Below, piece by piece: positions 45,952 through 55,000 of a stretch of 64,000 nucleotides of DNA. The notes beneath the pieces are model-generated. The model searched no databases. It was not told the origin of the DNA and saw only the letters and a list, made by a program, of their open reading frames with translations. Both the position numbers and the translations under genes were made by a program. Within the stretch, counting starts at the first letter, position 1; each line of letters opens with the position of its first letter. Source of the DNA: Pseudomarimonas arenosa (lineage in GTDB: Bacteria > Pseudomonadota > Gammaproteobacteria > Xanthomonadales > Xanthomonadaceae); assembly GCF_014841215.1 (NCBI RefSeq), contig NZ_JACYTR010000008.1, positions 62,001-126,000 of the forward strand. The letters run 5' to 3'.

Positions 45952-46416
45952 TTAACTAAGCGATTCAGCGGCAGTATGAATAGCCGCGCGAATTCGATGA
46001 TAGGTGGCGCAGCGACACAATACGCCCGACATCGCGGCGTCGATATCGGCATCGCTGGGCTTGGGCTTGCTTTGCAGCAGAGCAATCGCCGACATGATCT
46101 GGCCGCTCTGACAGTAGCCGCATTGCGCCACCGCCAGATCGACCCAGGCCTGCTGGACGGCATTGGCTACCTTGCCGGTGGCCGCCGCGCCCTCGATGGT
46201 GGTAATCGGTTGACCGACTACACCGCTCACTGGCAATACACAGCTGCGCACCGGCTGCCCGGCCAGATGCACGGTGCAGGCGCCGCATTGCGCCATGCCG
46301 CAGCCGTACTTGCTGCCGGTAAGGCCGGCGAGATCTCTCAGCACCCAGAGCAAGGGCATATCGGGTGGCGCGTCGACCTTGACCGACTCGCCGTTGATAG
46401 TCAGTTCGAACTCCAT
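45952..46416 (-). CDS. [2Fe-2S] small subunit of molybdenum hydroxylase (copy A)
   Basis: 154 residues with two iron-sulfur clusters. The plant-type cluster uses Cys39, 44, 47 and 59 ([10 protein letters not shown]...RSC); the second uses [10 protein letters not shown] and CRC. It transfers electrons from the molybdenum centre of copy A to an acceptor. It has no signal peptide, so it would be exported by hitch-hiking with the Tat large subunit. The start is fixed by AAGGAG 6 nt upstream of the ATG at 46416. Confidence 0.92.
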   Translation of the reverse strand: MEFELTINGESVKVDAPPDMPLLWVLRDLAGLTGSKYGCGMAQCGACTVHLAGQPVRSCVLPVSGVVGQPITTIEGAAATGKVANAVQQAWVDLAVAQCGYCQSGQIMSAIALLQSKPKPSDADIDAAMSGVLCRCATYHRIRAAIHTAAESLS

Positions 46417-46554
46417 GGCTTGCTCCTTCGTAGGCAAAGGGCTGGCTGGCGATGCTCGCCACAGCAGCTGCGCCAGACGTTGCCGTCCGGATGCAGGGCA
46501 TGGACGAAGCAGGATTTCCAACGGCCGCTATGGTAGCGCTTATTGCGCTTGGTC

Positions 46555-47404
46555 GTAGGGTGGGCCTGTGGCCCACCATCCACATCCGAAGCGGTGGGCC
46601 GCAGGCCCACCCTACGCCGACCCTCTCATCGCCTGCTGCAACTGTTGTCGAATCGGCAGGTTACGAATGCGCATGCCGCTGGCGACGCCGGGCGCCTCTT
46701 TCATCCGCAGTCGGTGGGTGGGCCTGTGGCCCACCATCGACAACCGAAACGGTGGCCGCAGGCCCACCCTACGCTGACCCTCTCATCGCCTGCTGCAACG
46801 GTTGCCGAATCGGCAGGTTACGAATGCGCATGCCGCTGGCGACGCCGGGCGCCTCTTTCATCCGCAGTCGGTGGGTGGGACTGTGGCCCACCATCGACAA
46901 CCGAAACGGTGGGCCGCAGGCCCACCCTACGCCGACCCTCTCATCGCCTGCTGCAACTGTTGTCAAATCGGCAGGTTACGAATGCGCATGCCGCTGGCGA
47001 CGCCGGGCGCCTCTTTCATCCGCAGTCGGTGGGTGGGCCTGTGGCCCACCATCGACACCCGAAACGGTGGGCCGCAGGCCCACCCTACGCCGACCCTCTC
47101 ATCGCCTGCTGCAATTGTTGTCGAATCGGCAGGTTACGAATGCGCATGCCGCTGGCGACGCCGGGCGCCTCTTTCATCCGCAGTCGGTGGGTGGGCCTGT
47201 GGCCCACCATCGACATCCGAAGCGGTGGGCCGCAGGCCCACCCTACGCCAGCTTTCTCATTGCCTCACGCAACTGTTGCCGAATCGGCAGGTTACGAATG
47301 CGCATGCCGCTGGCGACGCCGGGCGCCTCTTTCATCCGCGGTCGTAGGGTGGGCCTGTGGCCCACCATCCACATCCGAAGCGGTGGGCCGCAGGCCCACG
47401 CTAC
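46555..47404. repeat. Six REP doublets alternating with five deleted copies of a gene 3' end
   Basis: Six doublets, each 61 bp (one is 60), start at 46555, 46713, 46870, 47028, 47186 and 47344. Each is an inverted pair of palindromes, GGTGGGCC-TGT-GGCCCACC and GGTGGGCC-GCA-GGCCCACC; only the outer two begin with GTAGGG, the inner four have GGTGGG there. Between them are five 97-bp spacers of identical length. On the minus strand each spacer matches the last ~22 codons of the adjacent large-subunit gene (copy B) joined directly to an upstream segment coding RMKEAP, with the intervening 96 bp (47473-47568 in the gene) missing. The period is 158 bp. The sixth doublet contains the true stop codon of copy B. 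No other gene is seen in the 984 bp between the two enzyme operons. Confidence 0.95.
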
Positions 47405-49728
47405 GCCAGCTTTCTCATTGCCTCACGCAACTGCTGCCGGATCGGCAGGTTGCGAATGCGCACGCCGCTGGCAGCGAAGATGGCGTTGCAAAGCGCCGGT
47501 GCCAGTGTGGGAATACCCATTTCGCCAGCGCCGGCGGGGTCGGCCTGGCTGTCGACGATCTTCACTTCGACGTCGGGCGCCTCTTTCATGCGCAGCAAAG
47601 GATAAGTATCGAAATTGCCTTCCACCACCTGACCGTCCTTGATGCTGATCTCGAGGTGCTGTGCAGTGCTGAGGCCATCGATCGTGCCGCCCATCATCTG
47701 GGCTTCCAAGCCCAGTGGGTTGATCACCCGACCGACATCAACCGCACATACGCAGCGTTCGATGCGATAGTTGCCGTCATCGCTAACACTGACGTCCAGC
47801 GCATGCGCGGCATAGCCGCCGAAGGTGAAATGGCAGGCGATGCCCAGGCCTCGGCCCTTGGGCAGCCGGCGTCCCCAGCCGATGGTGTCAGCGGCCAGCT
47901 TCAACACAGCGGCGAGACGGCCGGTGTCGAAAATCGGGCCGCCGTGATTGGAGTAGCTCAGCTGCTTCGGATCGCCCAATAGCTTCAATCGCAAGGCCAG
48001 TGGATCTGCACCGGTGGCATGAGCGACTTCATCGATGAAGCTCTGCACCACAAAGGCATTGGCGGTATGGGCCGGGGCGCGCCAGGAGCCGCGAGTCATG
48101 CCGGACTCGACGCCGAACCACTCCATGCGTACGTTCGGCAATAGCTGAGCCGGGAAATCGTCTGGATACAGCTCGGGCTGCCACATGTCTTCGGGCTTTA
48201 CGTCTGGGCGTCGGTAGTACTTGGACGCACTGGCCAAACGATGTGCCCAACCAGTCACCTCGCCTTGCTCATCAACACTGGCAATCATCTGGTGATGACC
48301 GAAGGGCCGAAAGAAATCGTGACGCATATCGTCTTCGCGCGTCCACAATAGTTTGACCGGCTTACCCGATTGCTTGGATAGCAACACCGCTTCGGCAACG
48401 AAATCATTTGATAAGCGACGACCAAAGCCGCCGCCGACCCGGGTCATGTCCACTTGGATTGACTGGCGATCGATGCCGGTGAGCTGGTGAGCGATGCGTT
48501 GGGCGCCCGCTGGCTGTTGCATGGGGGCGATGATCCATACTTTGTCGGCTTGTACGCGGGCGAAGGCGTTCTGCGGCTCCAGTGGACAGTGCGAAACGTA
48601 AGGCTGACGGTAGGTGGCGGTGATCATTGTCTTGGCGGCTTTCGCCGCGGCATCGAAGTCGCCGTCATCACGCGCCATGATGCCCTTGCCCTGCAAGAGC
48701 CGCGCGCATTGTGCATCCAGTTCGGCGGAGGATTCCTTCGTCCAGGGCCCGCGCGTCCATTCGATTTTCAGCGCCTGCCGTCCTTTCAGCGCCGACCAGG
48801 TATCCACGGCCAGAACCGCCACCCCTGGCGCAAGATTGGCCGTGATCGGCTCGCCCGCCTTCGGCCCTTCGATGGCAAATACTTGCTGCACCCCAGGAAT
48901 CTTCAAGGTCTCCGTGGCGTCGAACGACTGCAGTTCGCCGTCGAAATGCGGGCAGCGAGCGATGACGGCGGTAAGGGCGCCGGATGGGTAAACGTCGATG
49001 CCATACTGGGCGCGACCGGTGACGATCTCCTCGGCATCGACCACGCGCTTTGGCTTGCCCAAGATATGCCAGGTAGCCGGATCTTTGAGTTCTACCTCGC
49101 CTTCGGGGGCAGGAAGCGTGGCGGCGACGCTCGTCAGCTCGCCATAGCTCAATCTGCTGCCATCTGGATGCAGCACGTAGCCCGGCTCGGTACGCAACTG
49201 TTTGAGTTCGACATTCCACTGTTTGGCTGCCGCCTGCAAGAGCAGATGACGTGCCTTGGCACCGACTTGACGCAGATCTGCCCAGGCGTTCGGGATGCTG
49301 GTGCTGCCGCCCGCACCCTGGGGGCCAAAACGCCACTTCAATCCTGGCGAGGCGTCCGTCTTGTCGAGTCCAAGATGCAGTTGTCTGACCTCGACTTTGG
49401 ACCAATCGGCATCCAGTTCCTCGGCAATGATCATCGGTAAGGAGGTCTTGACGCCTTGCCCGATCTCCGGGCAACGGGCACCGATGGTGGTTCGGCCGTC
49501 GCGCTCGATGCGAATGAACAGGCCGATGATGGTAGGAGGAGGAACCGCCGCCACCGCTCGTAGAGCAGTCAGTGGAACTGCAGCGGAGAGCAGCAGTGCA
49601 CCGCTTGCGCTGAGCGACACGTTAAGAAAGCCGCGACGCGATACTCGCCATTGTTCGTCAGTCGAGAGACTGTGTTCGGAGGGCGCATGCTCGGCCAGAC
49701 CCCACTCATCACGATGCCAGGCAGTCAT
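47401..49728 (-). CDS. Molybdopterin-binding oxidoreductase, large subunit (copy B)
   Basis: A 775-residue paralogue of copy A. The Tat signal has twin Arg 31-32 ([20 protein letters not shown]) without a lipobox Cys, giving a soluble periplasmic enzyme. Family motifs are [38 protein letters not shown] and [23 protein letters not shown] with the active-site Glu. The start at 49728 overlaps the small-subunit stop as ATGA and has GAGGAGG upstream. The stop codon TAG is part of the last REP doublet, and its 3' end is the source of the copies in the array. Confidence 0.9.
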   Translation of the reverse strand: MTAWHRDEWGLAEHAPSEHSLSTDEQWRVSRRGFLNVSLSASGALLLSAAVPLTALRAVAAVPPPTIIGLFIRIERDGRTTIGARCPEIGQGVKTSLPMIIAEELDADWSKVEVRQLHLGLDKTDASPGLKWRFGPQGAGGSTSIPNAWADLRQVGAKARHLLLQAAAKQWNVELKQLRTEPGYVLHPDGSRLSYGELTSVAATLPAPEGEVELKDPATWHILGKPKRVVDAEEIVTGRAQYGIDVYPSGALTAVIARCPHFDGELQSFDATETLKIPGVQQVFAIEGPKAGEPITANLAPGVAVLAVDTWSALKGRQALKIEWTRGPWTKESSAELDAQCARLLQGKGIMARDDGDFDAAAKAAKTMITATYRQPYVSHCPLEPQNAFARVQADKVWIIAPMQQPAGAQRIAHQLTGIDRQSIQVDMTRVGGGFGRRLSNDFVAEAVLLSKQSGKPVKLLWTREDDMRHDFFRPFGHHQMIASVDEQGEVTGWAHRLASASKYYRRPDVKPEDMWQPELYPDDFPAQLLPNVRMEWFGVESGMTRGSWRAPAHTANAFVVQSFIDEVAHATGADPLALRLKLLGDPKQLSYSNHGGPIFDTGRLAAVLKLAADTIGWGRRLPKGRGLGIACHFTFGGYAAHALDVSVSDDGNYRIERCVCAVDVGRVINPLGLEAQMMGGTIDGLSTAQHLEISIKDGQVVEGNFDTYPLLRMKEAPDVEVKIVDSQADPAGAGEMGIPTLAPALCNAIFAASGVRIRNLPIRQQLREAMRKLA

Positions 49729-50192
49729 GACCGCGCCTCCTCGGCGAGCAGGATCGCGGCTCGATGAATGGCCTTGCGAATGCGCGGGTAGGTGCCGCAG
49801 CGGCAAAGATTGGTCAGGCTGGCAATGTCTTCATCGCTGGGCGTGGGTACACGCTTGAGCAGGTCCACTGCTGCCATGATCTGACCGGCCTGACAATAGC
49901 CGCATTGCGCCACATCTTCTTCGATCCACGCCCGCTGTACCGCATGCAAGCGTTGTGTGGCCAGCCCTTCAATCGTAGTGATCGATTTGCCTTCCACTGC
50001 ACTGAGAGGCAGTACGCAGCTGCGCGCGGCCTTGCCATCGACATGCACGGTACAGGCGCCGCATTGTGCGATGCCGCAGCCAAACTTGCTGCCGGTGAGC
50101 CGAGCATGATCACGCAGATACCAGAGCAAGGGCATGCTGGCATCGCCAGAGAATTCGGATGACTGACCGTTAAGGGTGAATCTCACCGGCAT
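49725..50192 (-). CDS. [2Fe-2S] small subunit of molybdenum hydroxylase (copy B)
   Basis: 155 residues, same layout as copy A: Cys39, 44, 47 and 59 bind one cluster ([10 protein letters not shown]...RSC), with [10 protein letters not shown] and CRC for the other. The ATG at 50192 has AGGAG 9 nt upstream. It is the first gene of the leftward run, coupled to its large subunit by a 4-nt overlap. Its promoter should lie in the 233-nt gap shared with the ankyrin gene. Confidence 0.92.
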   Translation of the reverse strand: MPVRFTLNGQSSEFSGDASMPLLWYLRDHARLTGSKFGCGIAQCGACTVHVDGKAARSCVLPLSAVEGKSITTIEGLATQRLHAVQRAWIEEDVAQCGYCQAGQIMAAVDLLKRVPTPSDEDIASLTNLCRCGTYPRIRKAIHRAAILLAEEARS

Positions 50193-50425
50193 GGCGCACG
50201 CTCCTGGTCCAGGCGACTTTGGCACTGTAAACCGATCTGTCTGAGATGTCAGGGCGACAGCGGCGAACCGAGATGGTAGAGCGGTGGAATGGCGGCTCGC
50301 AGCCATGGTGCTCGAAAGCCCGCCTCACCCCACGGAAGAGGGGCTCGCTCGCTTCGGCTTCGAAGAGAGAAGCACCTGGGTAAGCCAGAGCGCTATGCTA
50401 GTGGCATCTCGACCAGGAGGCGCGC

Positions 50426-51955
50426 ATGTCCCGCAGCGAGATGTTTGATGCGATTACGCGTGATGACGTGGCTAGGGTGGCCGAGCTTGCCTATCAGAAC
50501 GTGCATAACGCGGCGCAGGCCGATCGTGAAACCGGGCGTACCGCCCTGCACGAGGCAGCGGCACAGGGGCGATGCGCCGTCTTGGCTGAACTGATGCGTT
50601 ATGTGCTGAGCCACACCGGCAAGGACAACAGCGGCGACACCGTGCTGAGCCTAGCCTTGCGTGGTGGGCACTTTGACTGCGTCGAGCTGGTGCTAGCGCG
50701 CACGCAGCAGCTGTGGCCGGATGACCGCAATGCGGTGATGGCCTTGATCGAAGGCGGTCACGATCGGGCGGATATCGCCCTGGCCCTGTATGAACGCGGT
50801 GCGCGGCTGGTGCAGCCTGATGGTCGTGTGCCGGCCCTGGAAGCGGCGGATGCGCGTGGACTCAAGGGCATCGTCGAGGTGATCCGCGCCCGCATGCATG
50901 GCGAGGATGACCTGGTCGGCGCAGTCGAGGCAGACGATGTCGGTGCGATTGGCAGGCTGCTGGATTCACAGCGCGCCAAGATCCATGAAGTGGATGGTGA
51001 GGGCTGGCCCATTCTGGCCCGTGCCATTGCTGCCAGAGCCCAGCGCGCCATTGACTTCTTGCTCGAGCGTGGGGCGTCGCCCGATGCCTGGCTGCCCGAT
51101 CGACGCGATCTGACCTCGCTGGCGCTTACGACAGGGATCGACACAGCACGCTATTGGGTGGCGCACAGCAATCGGCATAGCTGCGCGCGCAATGTGCCGG
51201 TGGAGTTGCATCGAGCCTGTCATGTCAGCGATCTGTCGGCACAAGCCGAAGCGAAACTGATCGACGTGTATGGTGTCTCACGCCAGCAGCTGCTTCAGGC
51301 CGCGGCCTGGGGTGGCAATCTTGTTCTGGTGAAACGACTGCTAAATCAGGGCGTGCAACCGCAGAGCGTGGCGCCCGCTGTGTTGCGGGCTGATTCTGAA
51401 CTGCTTGATGCGTTGGTGAAGCAGGGGGCGGCGGTGAATGCCAGCGGACGCGATGGACTGCCGGTCCTGCATCTGTTGGCACTGGCTGAATCCGAGTCTG
51501 ATGCAATCGCCATCGCACCGAGGTTGGCAGAGCTGGGCGCCGACCTCACCGCTCGCCATCGTGTTCACGGCGATGCCATCGACTTTGCCAAACGACTCGG
51601 CCGGGTGCAGCTCGCCGAGCGGCTGCGATTGCTCAGTGATGTGGCCAGGTGCCGCTGGCAACGCGAAGCACGCCAACGCGGCATCGTTCGCATTCGCTTC
51701 TATTACGACAAGGCCGATGGGGTGTGCTTCGCACCCAATAATCCGGATGCGCCGTTGGAAGTCGGCGGGGATTACGACGGTGCCTACCCGACCTCGGCCT
51801 CGAGTGGTCTGATGCAGATTGAAGGCAGCGGCCTGATCAATCGATTGAGCCCAGGACAGCGCAAGGTCATCGAGAAGCTGGCTCGTGGTGAGGATTTTGG
51901 CATCGATGAAGTCCTTGCAACGGTGACGGAACGGCAGGTGGAGTATCGAAAGTAG
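50426..51955 (+). CDS. Ankyrin-repeat protein
   Basis: 509 residues with several ankyrin-like repeats: ETGRTALHEAAAQGRCAVLAELM, SGDTVLSLALRGGHFDCVELVL, LLQAAAWGGNLVLVKRLLNQG and DGLPVLHLLALAES. No signal peptide is seen, so it is probably cytoplasmic. The C-terminal ~100 residues (IRIRFYYDKADGVCFAPNNP...) are a different, unrecognised domain. AGGAGG precedes the ATG by 6 nt. The binding partner is unknown. Divergent from the copy B enzyme; a REP doublet follows its stop. Confidence 0.83.
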   Translation: MSRSEMFDAITRDDVARVAELAYQNVHNAAQADRETGRTALHEAAAQGRCAVLAELMRYVLSHTGKDNSGDTVLSLALRGGHFDCVELVLARTQQLWPDDRNAVMALIEGGHDRADIALALYERGARLVQPDGRVPALEAADARGLKGIVEVIRARMHGEDDLVGAVEADDVGAIGRLLDSQRAKIHEVDGEGWPILARAIAARAQRAIDFLLERGASPDAWLPDRRDLTSLALTTGIDTARYWVAHSNRHSCARNVPVELHRACHVSDLSAQAEAKLIDVYGVSRQQLLQAAAWGGNLVLVKRLLNQGVQPQSVAPAVLRADSELLDALVKQGAAVNASGRDGLPVLHLLALAESESDAIAIAPRLAELGADLTARHRVHGDAIDFAKRLGRVQLAERLRLLSDVARCRWQREARQRGIVRIRFYYDKADGVCFAPNNPDAPLEVGGDYDGAYPTSASSGLMQIEGSGLINRLSPGQRKVIEKLARGEDFGIDEVLATVTERQVEYRK

Positions 51956-51963
51956 GTTCGGTC

Positions 51964-52045
51964 GTGGGGTGGGTCTGTCACCCACCAGCACACGATCTGA
52001 AGCTGCTGGAACATTGAAGCCCGCAACGGTGGGCGTCACGCCCCT
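51964..52045. repeat. Diverged REP doublet downstream of the ankyrin gene
   Basis: The left palindrome GGTGGGT-ctgtc-ACCCACC (51968-51986) and right palindrome GGGCG-tca-CGCCC (52031-52043) flank a spacer of about 44 nt. This is the same class as the array at 46.5 kb, in diverged form. It lies between two convergent genes. Confidence 0.7.
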
Positions 52046-52089
52046 ATATCAAGGTGTGATGTCTTCTACACATACCATCCACCGAACAC

Positions 52090-55000
52090 CTACTTGCCGG
52101 CTTCCTTGACCACCAGCCGCTCAAACTCCCGCGGCCCGATACTGCGGATGTCGGGGCGGTACATGTCTTCGGCGATCGGTGGCGGTACGACATAGTCGCC
52201 TGGCGATACCGCACGGGCCAGGTAGAACAGCTTGGCTTGCTGGCCCTGGTAGAGCTTCACCGCAGCGCTGAAGCGGTCGTCGCGGTACTCCTCGTAAAGC
52301 TTTTCCGCCGCCCAGTAGCGCTCGCTCATTGAGGTGCCGTCGATAGTGAGCTCGTTCAAGGTTCCGCGATCGCCCAGACCGAGATTCTCGATCTCGAGCC
52401 CGCCGGGTACGCGATCGGTAATGATGGCGTCGGGCACGTTTTCATTCGACTCAACACTGAGTTGAACCAGCAAGGTGTCGCCCTCGCGCAGCGGCTCGCC
52501 CTGGTAGCGACTGCCGTCCATGCGGAACCAACTGCGTCGTATGCGCAAGCCGCTGTCTTTTGGTTCAGGAGCAAGTCGACGGAATACCAGGGCGTCCTGC
52601 ATCAGCCAGCTGCCGCTCGGGCCACTGAAGTCGAGCTGCACTGGATTGCGCAGATCGTTGGCCTTCAGGTGTCGGGCAAACAGGCTGCTGTGGATGGGCT
52701 GGCTGGCGCTGCCTTCCTTCAGGCTGGCCTCGACTGCGGGCAGGTCCTGCTTCAGCAGGGCAATGCCCAGGCGGAACACGGCCAGTTGATCCTGAGTGCT
52801 GAGCCAGCCACCGCGCGAGCTCATGGCCTGCAATTCTTCGGACACGAACTTCATTCGCTCGGCGAGTTCGCCCAGTGGAACCTCGTGCTGAGTAGCCAGG
52901 GCCAGCATCAGGGCATGATCGCGCAGGGTCGAACCGTAGTCGCCCAGGTAGTTCGGACGTTGATCCTCCTTGGCCAAGGCTTCGGCAAAGGCTTGTTCCG
53001 CGCGCTGGCTGTCGCCCTGTAGCTGCAGGGCGAGGCCCAGCTGCAGCAAGGGCAGGGCAGTGAGTGAAGCCTGCCGTTCGTGATCCCAGAGACTGCGCAA
53101 TGTGCCCAGTGGAGCGCGGTTCTGGGTTGCCAGTACGTAGCCGGCGTGTGCCAGCGAGGCAAAGCGCAGATGGCCAGAATTCTCATAGGCCCAGAAGCCG
53201 TCACCACCGCTGAGCAGATCGTCGGTGAGGCGCTGCAGACTCTTGTCGAGCATGGCCTGCGATACTTCGAATCCTTGTTCCCTGGCGGCCAGCAACAGCT
53301 CGGCCACGTAGGCGGTCATCTGTGGATTGGCATAGGCATCTCCGGGCCAATAGCCGAAGTTGCCGTCGGCCAGCTGCATGGCGGCGATTCGATCGAGACC
53401 GGCCCTGACGCGCAGACGGCGCTCATCTTCGGTCAGATCGTCCAGTCCGAAGCGTGCGCGGGTTTCGGCGCTGGCCAATACCAATGGCCAGAGCCGGCTG
53501 CTGGTTTGTTCGATGCAGCCATGCGGATAGCCGATCAGCCCCTTCGCCGCCGCGGTCAAGGGCAGCGGCGGTTGGCTGCTGAGGGTCAGATTGAGTGCGG
53601 CAATGTCGTCGCGGCCCACGCCGGGCCAGCCCTGACCAAGGCTGATCTGCGTCGGGCCGCTGAGCTGGCGTGCCTGCGATAGCCGCTCACCCGGCCAGGC
53701 CGAGCGCAGGCGAAACTCGGCGCGTTGCGACCAGTCGATCTGATCGCCCTTGGCGCTGACCCGGAAGCCAAGCAGATTTTCGCCGTCGCTAGCCCTGCCG
53801 GCCTGCAGGCGCATCTTGAGCGTCTTCCGTTCGCCGCCGTTCAAGGTGAACGACTGCCTGGCACTGCCACCGAGCAGACTCAGCGCATCATCGAGCTCAA
53901 TCGACAGCGCGAAGGATTGTGTCTGCTCGAGTGTGTTGTGTAGATCGATGGTGAGCTGGGCGGTGTCGCCCGGCGCCATCACCCGTGGAGAGCTGACCTC
54001 CACGACCAGCGGTGCCCGCACCTTGGTTTCGTTGCTGGCCTTGCCGTAGTGGTCGGTGGAGTAGGCCAAGGCGCTGATGCGCAGGGCGCCGTTGAATTCA
54101 GGCGCAGCAAACTCGAGTCTGGCCTTGCCTTCGGCATCGAAGGCCACGGCATCGAGAATTACTTCGGCAGTCTTGGTTCGCGAGGTTGGTCGCCGCGCTT
54201 GCGGCAGGCCGGAGAAGGCAGCGTCACCGCCGTAGCGCAGCCGTGCGCGCGAACCACCGAGACGCTCGATCAGCTTGCCGTAAAGATCACGTCCGTCCAC
54301 ACCCAGGGCGCGCGGCGCGAAGAAATAGCTGGCCGCATCGGGCACTTCATAGCCGGTCAATGCCAGTACACCCAGATCCACCGCTTTTAGCTGTACCTGC
54401 GCTTGCTTGCCGGCCAGCGCCGGAGCCGACACCTCAACATTGATAGGCGCGCCAGGACGCACCACGTCGATCTCGCTGATCGACAAGGCCACGTCTCGAT
54501 CACGTCGTTCCATCGGCACATGGACCACGCCGATCGCACGCGGCGGGCTCTGCATGTCCGCAGTACCGACCGGCCGGAACATCAGCGCCGTGAGATAGAC
54601 GTCATGACGCTCCCACTCGTTCGATACCGGCAGCTGAATCTCCAGACCTTCACGGGCCTGGAATGGCTCGGCAGAGAGCAGGCTGTCGGTTTCCACCAGC
54701 AGCACGCCGGGGCCATCGTAGGGTGGGTTCAACGTGACGGTGAGCGTTTCACCTGCACGATAGGCGCTGCGATCGAGCTGCAGGCGCACCTTGTCCGGGC
54801 GCGGCTCCTGCTCATTGTCACTGCCATTCCAGCGCCAGCCGACCTGCACCGGCAGGGTCAGGGTCTGCTGGGTGGTGGGATTGGACACCCGCACCTCGTA
54901 CTCGCCCCAGGCCAGTCGGAACTGCGTGTGCAATGGGCGATCGGCGCTGAGTTGCAGTTCGCGCTGCTCGACCTCCTCCTCGCGCAGACTCCAATCGGCC

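Noticed and set aside
46555-47404. Possible CRISPR array
   Set aside because: The period is 158 bp, the intervals are near-identical rather than unique, both parts are explained as REP doublets and gene-end copies, and no cas genes are nearby.
46452-47982. Long + strand open frames (up to 479 codons) through the repeat array
   Set aside because: They result from the GC-rich repeats lacking stops; the sequence is the reverse complement of copies of the large-subunit gene end and of REP palindromes, and the frames run on into that gene's antisense strand.
50289-50400. Possible third CTCTCCCC-type repeat upstream of the ankyrin gene
   Set aside because: Only fragments such as GAGGGGCTCGC are recognisable and no stem is complete.
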